Part shown: positions 6,482-11,169 of the stretch, piece by piece | Layout of the letters: every line of letters starts with the position of its first letter | Position numbering within the stretch: the first letter of the stretch is position 1 | Assembly: GCA_002353975.1 (NCBI GenBank) | Contig: DEKQ01000080.1 | Span: 18,182 to 29,350 of the forward strand | Reading direction: 5' to 3' | DNA length: 11,169 nt | Source: Prevotellaceae bacterium UBA2718 | Lineage (GTDB): Bacteria > Bacteroidota > Bacteroidia > Bacteroidales > Bacteroidaceae | Position numbers and translations under genes: made by a program | The notes under the pieces: generated by a model | Database searches by the model: none | What the model was told of the DNA's origin: nothing | Seen by the model: the letters and a program-made list of their open reading frames with translations, nothing else

Positions 6482-7459
6482 TTAGATACTCAGCTCATCG
6501 AGTACAGTTATCAGCTTTTTGTCAAATCGCTTGTCTGTGCGTATGCACTCAGAGAAAGGCACATAGACAATCTCATTCATGCGATAACCTATCATGACGT
6601 TTCTCTGTCCTTGCTTTATCGCTTCTATGGCCCCTGCTCCCATGCAGCTTGCCAGTATGCGGTCTCTTGCCGACGGGCTTCCTCCTCTCTGCAGGTGTCC
6701 AAGGATAGATACGCGCACATCAAACCCGGGGAACTCCTTCTTCACACGTTCGGCATAGTACAGGGCTCCACACTTAGGGCTCTCTGACACTATGACGATG
6801 CACGACTTCTTTGACTTACGTATGCCGCGCCCCATGAATACGGCCAGCTGGTCAACGTCTGTAGCCTCCTCTGGCACTATGGCAGCCTCGGCTCCACATG
6901 CTATGGCGCAGTTCTGAGCCAAGAATCCAGCATCGCGCCCCATTACTTCAACAAAGAAGATACGCTCATGTGAGTTCGCAGTATCGCGTATGCGGTCAAC
7001 GCATTCCATGATGGTATTCATCGTTGTGTCATATCCGATGGTCGCGTCTGTACCGTAAAGGTCATTGTCAATGGTTCCTGGAAGTCCTATGACAGGAAAA
7101 TCAAACTCCACTCCGAAGTTCCATGCTCCCGTCAGCGAGCCATTGCCGCCTATTACTACCAGGGCGTCTATGCCATGCTCCTGGCATGTTTCGTATGCTT
7201 TCTGTCTGCCCTCCGGAGTCATAAACTCCTTGCTACGTGCGGTCTTCAGTATTGTGCCGCCCCTGGTGATGATGCCGCTGACATCCTCTGTTGTGAAGTC
7301 CTTGATTTCTCCTTTGATGAGTCCGTCGAAGCCTCGATAGATGCCTTTGATGTTAAAGAGATTGTAGATGCCAGATCTCGTCACGGCGCGTATGGCTGCG
7401 TTCATGCCGGGAGCATCTCCGCCCGACGTCAAGATACCGATTGTTTTAATTCTGCTCAT
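6482..7459 (-). CDS. pfkA: ATP-type 6-phosphofructokinase
   Basis: This 325-residue cytoplasmic enzyme phosphorylates fructose 6-phosphate to fructose 1,6-bisphosphate, the committed step of glycolysis. It has the family blocks in order: ILTSGGDAPGMNAAIRAV (residues 9-26), GGTILKTAR (68-75), VIGGNGSLTGA (102-112), the catalytic PGTIDND (127-133, base Asp131), VEVMGRDAGFLA (170-181) and ILGHLQRGGSPSARDR. Gly107 and Gly128 point to ATP rather than pyrophosphate as donor. One oddity is Asn106, where E. coli has Asp103 (GGDGS) helping to bind Mg-ATP. Length is normal. The ATG at 7459 gives MSRIKTIGILTSGG, the usual start. It is the last gene of the minus-strand run, 60 bases after the acetyltransferase, with no exact promoter in the gap. 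Confidence 0.95.
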   Translation of the reverse strand: MSRIKTIGILTSGGDAPGMNAAIRAVTRSGIYNLFNIKGIYRGFDGLIKGEIKDFTTEDVSGIITRGGTILKTARSKEFMTPEGRQKAYETCQEHGIDALVVIGGNGSLTGAWNFGVEFDFPVIGLPGTIDNDLYGTDATIGYDTTMNTIMECVDRIRDTANSHERIFFVEVMGRDAGFLAQNCAIACGAEAAIVPEEATDVDQLAVFMGRGIRKSKKSCIVIVSESPKCGALYYAERVKKEFPGFDVRVSILGHLQRGGSPSARDRILASCMGAGAIEAIKQGQRNVMIGYRMNEIVYVPFSECIRTDKRFDKKLITVLDELSI

Positions 7460-7479
7460 AGTAGTGTTATTATAAATTG

Positions 7480-7528
7480 AATTATGAATTATGAATTTTG
7501 AATTCTTAATTCTTAATTATTAATTCAG
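7480..7528 (-). repeat. 7-base periodic array (AATTNNN)7 between the GNAT gene and pfkA
   Basis: On the plus strand there are seven consecutive 7-base units: aattatg, aattatg, aattttg, aattctt, aattctt, aattatt, aattcag. All keep AATT and vary in the last three bases. The array fills most of the 60-base gap and includes the stop codon (7520-7522) and last residues of the acetyltransferase. Confidence 0.75.
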
Positions 7529-7984
7529 AATCATTTCCATCCCCGTCTTCTGCACCTTCATGCCCATGCTCTTGTAGAACTGTAGTGCAGCATCGTTGCC
7601 TTCCCACACGTTTAGTGTCACGTTATGGCATCCAATGGAGCGTGCATAGTCACGGACGTATTCATAGAGTGCGCGTCCTATGTGCCTGCCCCGTGCTGCC
7701 TCATCCACGCAGATGTCGTCGATGTATAGCGTCTTGACATCCTGAAGCAGCCTGTGGTCCTTTGTTTCGTTTATCTGGCAGAATGCATGTGCCAACACCT
7801 CTCCGTCCTCATAGACGAAGACGGGCTTACCTTCATCGTCCAAAAGGCCTGCCAGCTCGGCCTCGTCATACTTTGTCACGTTTCCCTTGAACAGGTCTGG
7901 CCGTATGCCGTTGTGCACGCCACCCACCTGACGGAGCAGCTCCATCAGCCTTCCTATGTCTCTATGTTCAGCTTTTCTTATCAT
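7520..7984 (-). CDS. GNAT family N-acetyltransferase
   Basis: This 154-residue single-domain protein starts IRKAEHRDIGRLMELL, a common GNAT opening. The acetyl-CoA site (motif A) is DDICVDEAARGRHIGRALYE, residues 89-108, with the R-G-x-x-I-G-R-A pyrophosphate loop at 98-105. Motif B follows as GCHNVTLNVWEGNDAALQFY with KSMGMKVQKTGMEM near the C-terminus, as in enzymes that acetylate amines of small molecules or protein N-termini. The substrate cannot be told. The ATG at 7984 is 18 bases after the symporter stop, so the two are likely co-transcribed. The last codons lie within the 7-base array at 7480-7528. Confidence 0.9.
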   Translation of the reverse strand: MIRKAEHRDIGRLMELLRQVGGVHNGIRPDLFKGNVTKYDEAELAGLLDDEGKPVFVYEDGEVLAHAFCQINETKDHRLLQDVKTLYIDDICVDEAARGRHIGRALYEYVRDYARSIGCHNVTLNVWEGNDAALQFYKSMGMKVQKTGMEMILN

Positions 7985-8002
7985 ATTTCACTTATTCAAC
8001 TT

Positions 8003-9010
8003 TCACAAGCGCGCCCCCGCGCTCGGCCCTAAGGGACGCTTGCGTAGAGCATCGGAGCAAGAAGGGGCAGAAGCATCTCTCCCATGCTTATATAGCTGCC
8101 ATGAGTTTATGACGTTGTGCCAGATGGAATAGAACCCTCCGGCAGTAGCGCTTATTGGCGAAAGGAAGGTGTATCCAAGCCAAATGATGAAGATCGTATT
8201 CTTCTGTCCCAACGCCTGTCCTCCCTCCATTCGCAATCCGTAGCGGCTGCCTATCCTCTTGCCTGCCCAGAACTGCATGACGCAAGCCACCAGCGTGGCT
8301 ATTGCTATGCCGAGAATGTGTATCCAGGGCACGTGACTATGATACAAGGCGCGTACCGTCACGCTGATAGCGAGGGCCAGAGCCACCGCCCACATATAGA
8401 AGGCAAGGTTGTGTATGCTGATTATGCGTCTGTGTACCTTTGGCAACAGGAGCTCTATGCTCCATGCGAAGAACAGCGGGGCAAGGAGAATGGGGAACAC
8501 CTTTTTTATTATTAGTAGGAACGTAGGCACGAATGCCATCCCGTGTCTCGACGTTGCAAGCGGCAGCAGGAGTGGCGCTATGACTGCCACGAGCGCTGAG
8601 ATGAGTATTGTGTATGATGTGGTGACGCCTGCATTGCCGCCCAGTTTCTGTGTTACGACAGAACATGCCGTTGCCGTAGGACAGATGAGAGCCAGCAGCA
8701 ACGCCTCTATGATGAGGCGGTATTCCGTATCGGGGTATAGCCATAGCAGCAGACACAGCAATGAGAATGAGACGCATTGTATCGTGGCGAGCCACAGATG
8801 CAGCCGTCTTGGTTTCAGGTCTCGGGGCGATACCTTGCAGAATGCCACAAAGAGCATACTGAAGAGCAACGTGGGCTGCAACACCTCTATGAAATGCAGT
8901 ATGTCTCCCTTCACCTCAGGCGACAGCGGCATCTCCCGTCCTACGATGTAGAACAGGGCACCAGATATCATCGATATCGGCAATACTGCTGAAGAAGATG
9001 GCTTTTTCAA
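8003..9010 (-). CDS. Bile acid:sodium symporter family (BASS-like) transporter
   Basis: This 335-residue membrane protein has nine or ten hydrophobic segments. ICPTATACSVVTQKLGGNAG (109-128) is the first-half signature with a helix-breaking Pro. EGGQALGQKNTIFIIWLGYTFLSP (262-285) and FYSIWHNVINSW (293-304) are the second-half signature of BASS-like transporters. Members carry organic anions with Na+; substrate unknown. The only start that keeps the whole first segment is a TTG at 9010 (KKPSSSAVLPISM); the ATG at 8971 would cut it, and an in-frame TAA lies just upstream. By family resemblance the protein should end near LYKHG (310). Here about 25 polar residues follow, encoded by a GC-rich element (8008-8067) that recurs in the xseA leader, suggesting an insertion extended the frame. 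It lies 37 bases after the kinase fusion gene and 18 before the GNAT gene. Confidence 0.82.
   Translation of the reverse strand: MKKPSSSAVLPISMISGALFYIVGREMPLSPEVKGDILHFIEVLQPTLLFSMLFVAFCKVSPRDLKPRRLHLWLATIQCVSFSLLCLLLWLYPDTEYRLIIEALLLALICPTATACSVVTQKLGGNAGVTTSYTILISALVAVIAPLLLPLATSRHGMAFVPTFLLIIKKVFPILLAPLFFAWSIELLLPKVHRRIISIHNLAFYMWAVALALAISVTVRALYHSHVPWIHILGIAIATLVACVMQFWAGKRIGSRYGLRMEGGQALGQKNTIFIIWLGYTFLSPISATAGGFYSIWHNVINSWQLYKHGRDASAPSCSDALRKRPLGPSAGARL
8008..8067 (-). repeat. GC-rich element at the 3' end of the symporter gene, related to the xseA leader element
   Basis: On the plus strand agggacgcttgcg (8032-8044) and gcaagaag (8057-8064) occur in the same order and almost the same spacing as in the xseA leader (342-354 and 366-373). 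GAGC is also shared between them. Both copies have the same orientation relative to the minus-strand gene. Next to this copy is a hairpin AGCGCG, CCCC, CGCGCT (8008-8023), just before the stop codon. It reads as a short dispersed element rather than coding drift. Confidence 0.5.
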
Positions 9011-9017
9011 ATTAACA

Positions 9018-9059
9018 AATTATGAATTTTGAATTTTGAATTTTGAATTATAAATTTTG
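9018..9059 (-). repeat. 7-base periodic array (AATTNNN)6 between the kinase-RapZ gene and the symporter gene
   Basis: On the plus strand the units are aattatg, aattttg three times, aattata and aattttg, all in one 7-base register. The array makes up most of the 37-base gap, contains the stop codon (9048-9050) and last three codons of the upstream gene, and stops eight bases before the TTG start of the symporter gene. Confidence 0.8.
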
Positions 9060-10607
9060 AATTGCCTTCATCGTCTCCTTTATGTTCTGCTCGCGATGGG
9101 TGACACGCACTTCTATGCCGAACTTATTGTGTATATGTTCTGCCAGATGTTGCGCCGAATAGACACTTCGATGCTGACCGCCGGTACATCCGAATGAGAA
9201 CATGAGCGACGTGAATCCGCGTTGCAGGTAGCGCGTCACATGTGCGTCAGCCAGTTTATACACGGAGTCAAGGAACGTCAGTATCTCCCCGTCGTCCTCA
9301 AGGAAACGTATCACAGGCTCGTCAAGTCCGGTGAGTTGCTTGTACGGCTCATAGCGTCCAGGGTTGTGCGTGCTGCGACAGTCGAACACGTACCCGCCGC
9401 CGTTGCCGCTGTCGTCCTCGGGGATTCCCTTGTGATATGAGAAGGAAAAGACCTTCACCACCAGCGGACCCTTGCCGTCATACTTTGAGAACGTGGCCTT
9501 ACCGTCTGACGGATTAGCCGTATAAGGGTTATTGTCCGTGGTCTTATATCCATCCTTTCTTGCCTTGGGCTCCGTCGGTTCTACTGCAAACTGGGGCAGC
9601 ATCGTCAGCTCCTTCAGCAGTTCAATCAGATATGGGTAAGGGAAATCGTTGTCGCTGATTATCTGTCTGAGGTTCTGTATGGCGGGCGGGATGCTCTGTA
9701 TGAAGTGCGCCTTACGCTCAAAGTAGCCCCTGAAGCCGTAAGCACCCAGCACCTGCAGCGTGCGGAAGAGCACGAAGAGCTGCAGGCGCTCGTTAAACTT
9801 CTTGAACGACGGCACCTCCGTATAGTGCTTCAGCGCATCATAATACTCCCTTATCAGCTGCTTGCGCAACGAGGCAGAGTAGCGTGCCGATGCCTGCCAC
9901 AGGAATGATGCCACGTCATAGTAGTATGGACCTTTCCTGCCCCCCTGGAAGTCTATGAAATACGGGTTGTCGTCCTTATCCAGCATCACGTTCCTGGCCT
10001 GAAAGTCGCGGTACAGGAAAGCCTGCTTGCCCACCTCGTCGGCCTCAGCCGCAAGGTCCTTGGCCAGCAGGCGGAAGTTTGCCTCAAGCTTCAGTTCGTG
10101 GAAGTCTATGTTGGTGGCCTTGAGGAAACAGTACTTGAAGTAGTTCAGGTCAAAGCGTATGCCCTCCTCATTAAACTCCGGCTGCGGGTAGCAGACAGAG
10201 AAGTCCAGCCCTCGCGCACCGCGTATCTGTATGTTCGGCAACTGCCTGATGGTCCTTATTAGCAGTTCCTTCTCCTTCACGTTGTAGCGCCCGCCGGCAT
10301 CGCGTCCGCCCTTCAGAGCGTCAAAGAGTGTCTTTGTGCCCAGGTCCTCCTCCAAGTAACACATCTCGTCCTCGCTTGCGGCAAGGACATGCGGCACGGG
10401 CAACTTACGCTTGGCGAAATGCTTGGCCAACGCTATGAAGGCATGGTTCTCCTCCCGTGAAGTGCCCACGCAGCCTATCACGGACTTGCCCGCCTCGTCC
10501 GTGAAGCGATAATACTCGCGGTTGCTGCCCGCTCCGGGCAGTTTCTCTATAGTGGCAGGCTCATGCCCGCTCCAGCTTATGTATAATTCTCTTAACGAAG
10601 GATTCAT
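9048..10607 (-). CDS. AmgK-like aminoglycoside-phosphotransferase-fold sugar kinase fused to a RapZ C-terminal domain
   Basis: Residues 1 to about 330 form an APH-fold kinase: GAGSNREYYRF (25-35) as nucleotide loop, FLYRDFQARNVML (197-209) with catalytic Asp201 and Asn206, and FIDFQGGRKGPYYYDVASFL (217-236) with metal-binding Asp219. This pattern resembles AmgK, which phosphorylates MurNAc/GlcNAc at C1 in cell-wall recycling. A polar linker (about 342-380) leads to residues 384-507, matching the C-terminal half of RapZ (YVFDCRSTHNP, TGLDEPVIRFL, GCTGGQHRS at 473-481, THRE). In E. coli that half senses glucosamine 6-phosphate and binds sRNA; RapZ's own N-terminal P-loop domain is absent. I recall this fusion as common in Bacteroidetes. 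A role in amino-sugar recycling is inference, and no murU-like nucleotidyltransferase lies nearby. It starts 108 bases after the thioesterase and is followed by the symporter gene. Confidence 0.88.
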   Translation of the reverse strand: MNPSLRELYISWSGHEPATIEKLPGAGSNREYYRFTDEAGKSVIGCVGTSREENHAFIALAKHFAKRKLPVPHVLAASEDEMCYLEEDLGTKTLFDALKGGRDAGGRYNVKEKELLIRTIRQLPNIQIRGARGLDFSVCYPQPEFNEEGIRFDLNYFKYCFLKATNIDFHELKLEANFRLLAKDLAAEADEVGKQAFLYRDFQARNVMLDKDDNPYFIDFQGGRKGPYYYDVASFLWQASARYSASLRKQLIREYYDALKHYTEVPSFKKFNERLQLFVLFRTLQVLGAYGFRGYFERKAHFIQSIPPAIQNLRQIISDNDFPYPYLIELLKELTMLPQFAVEPTEPKARKDGYKTTDNNPYTANPSDGKATFSKYDGKGPLVVKVFSFSYHKGIPEDDSGNGGGYVFDCRSTHNPGRYEPYKQLTGLDEPVIRFLEDDGEILTFLDSVYKLADAHVTRYLQRGFTSLMFSFGCTGGQHRSVYSAQHLAEHIHNKFGIEVRVTHREQNIKETMKAIQNL

Positions 10608-10637
10608 AAATAATTCAACTTTCGGAAATTATAGATT

Positions 10638-10656
10638 ACTACGCTCCGAGCGTGGT
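10638..10656 (-). other. Near-palindrome / hairpin in the thioesterase-kinase gap
   Basis: ACTACGCTC (10638-10646) pairs with GAGCGTGGT (10648-10656), nine pairs with one G-U around a single central base; as RNA it would form a 7-pair stem with a 5-base loop. A wider inverted repeat, GATTAC (10634-10639) and GTAATC (10675-10680), encloses it. There is no T-run on either side, so it is not a standard terminator. It could be an attenuator, an RNA processing site or an operator for the downstream kinase gene. Confidence 0.45.
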
Positions 10657-10683
10657 ACTTAAAGCGAAACCTTGGTAATCATA

Positions 10684-10718
10684 ATTCTCAATTCTCAGCT
10701 CTCAATTCTCAGCTCTCA
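10684..10718 (-). repeat. 7-base periodic array (five units) at the end of the thioesterase gene
   Basis: On the plus strand the units are attctca, attctca, gctctca, attctca, gctctca, so there is a perfect 14-base tandem pair (10691-10704 and 10705-10718). The array includes the thioesterase stop codon (10716-10718). It has the same period as, but a different base sequence from, the AATT arrays at 7480 and 9018. Confidence 0.8.
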
Positions 10719-11108
10719 ATCCCCCAACGCCTGCATCAGGATGTCGCTGTCGCCCAACTTGCCGTTGATGAGGCACACAACCTCCACTTTCGCCTTTGTG
10801 CACAGCGTCTCATCAGGCAACCGGTAGATGTCTTGAAAGAACACATAGCGAAGGCCCTTCTTCTCCAGCCTTATGCGCACGGCGTACTCATCCCTTGAGC
10901 GCAGAGGAACCTTAAACCTCATTTCCAGCCCCGCCACAACGCAATCGATGCCCTGATCGTGGAGCTCGGCGAAGCTCAAGCCCTTAGAAAGGATAAACTC
11001 ATGCCGCGCATGCTCCGTGTAGTGCTGATAGTTGGCATTGTTCACTATGCCCTGCAGGTCACATTCATAGTCGCGAACCTTGTCGCGATGTTCATATATG
11101 TACTCCAT
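10716..11108 (-). CDS. Hotdog-fold acyl-CoA thioesterase (YbgC/FadM type)
   Basis: From the ATG at 11108 this is a 130-residue single-domain protein. It has VRDYECDLQGIVNNANYQHY near residue 11, where the Asp of CDLQGIVNNANY is the catalytic Asp of 4-hydroxybenzoyl-CoA thioesterase-like enzymes. EHARHEFI, the strand pattern GLEMRFKVPLRSRDEYAVRI and the C-terminal CTKAKVEVVCLINGKLG complete the family pattern. It should hydrolyse acyl-CoA thioesters in the cytoplasm; the acyl group is unknown. A longer frame begins at a TTG at 11120, but that codon lies inside the -7 promoter box, so I chose MEYIYEHRDKV at 11108, which matches my memory of Bacteroidales homologues. It is the first gene of the minus-strand run. 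Confidence 0.88.
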   Translation of the reverse strand: MEYIYEHRDKVRDYECDLQGIVNNANYQHYTEHARHEFILSKGLSFAELHDQGIDCVVAGLEMRFKVPLRSRDEYAVRIRLEKKGLRYVFFQDIYRLPDETLCTKAKVEVVCLINGKLGDSDILMQALGD

Positions 11109-11117
11109 ATCAATCTG

Positions 11118-11149
11118 CAAAATTACAACTAAGTCTTGAGATATGCAAG
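11118..11149 (-). promoter_or_regulatory. Bacteroidetes-type promoter for the thioesterase gene
   Basis: On the minus strand TAATTTTG (11125-11118) is an exact -7 box. Twenty bases upstream, CTTG (11149-11146) matches the -33 TTTG in three of four positions. The expected transcription start (about 11109-11114) is within a few bases of the ATG at 11108, so the message would have almost no leader. Confidence 0.6.
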
Positions 11150-11169
11150 AGAGTTAAGCGAAAAGTGAA

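Noticed and set aside
8117..8951. Plus-strand open frames inside the symporter gene (for example 8117-8515 and 8409-8951)
   Set aside because: They lie opposite the transmembrane coding frame, lack any family motif and have no upstream signals; they are antisense shadows.
307..10718. CRISPR array as an explanation for the regular repeats
   Set aside because: The units are 7 bases with no spacers, and the 33-base units at 5525-5623 are contiguous and in frame within a gene. No cas gene is present.

Overview
The window looks like chromosomal DNA from a Bacteroidales bacterium, most likely Prevotella or a close relative. Four promoters fit the Bacteroidetes pattern (TTTG, a 19-20 base spacer, then TAnnTTTG), three exactly and one with a single -33 mismatch. 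Shine-Dalgarno sequences are weak or absent. From memory, the proteins read like Prevotella/Bacteroides versions of their families; no database search was run. TGA works as a normal stop throughout. Most of the window is housekeeping and small-metabolite genes. I see no CRISPR array, transposase, phage gene or obvious defence or secretion system.

Left part (1-4396). A truncated xseA (exonuclease VII large subunit) runs off the left edge on the minus strand. It is divergent from a plus-strand run of MATE efflux transporter, cytidylate kinase-like protein, purT and trmO. The two directions start from back-to-back promoters at 383-413 and 431-461. The plus genes lie head to tail (4-base overlap, 43-base gap, 1-base overlap), so they probably form one operon.

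Middle part (4397-6458). A promoter just after trmO drives a tRNA-Ser(GGA) gene. It is followed by a degenerate second copy of the tRNA 3' end and a terminator. Next comes a SugE/Gdx-type small multidrug resistance gene broken by an in-frame TGA. Its end overlaps a Nudix-HAD fusion gene whose two domains are joined by a linker of 33-base tandem repeats. A strong two-way hairpin terminator closes this block.

Right part (6482-11169). Five genes lie on the minus strand, in transcription order: a hotdog thioesterase, an AmgK-like sugar kinase fused to a RapZ C-terminal domain, a bile acid:sodium symporter-like transporter, a GNAT acetyltransferase and pfkA. The thioesterase has a promoter almost touching its start codon. 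The other gaps are short and several are filled by arrays with a strict 7-base period.

The most notable things are the nonsense-broken exporter gene, the 7-base periodic arrays at gene junctions, the tRNA 3'-end duplicate, a short GC-rich element shared by the xseA leader and the end of the symporter gene, and the two domain fusions. None of these amounts to a clear new system; they are leads for comparative checks.
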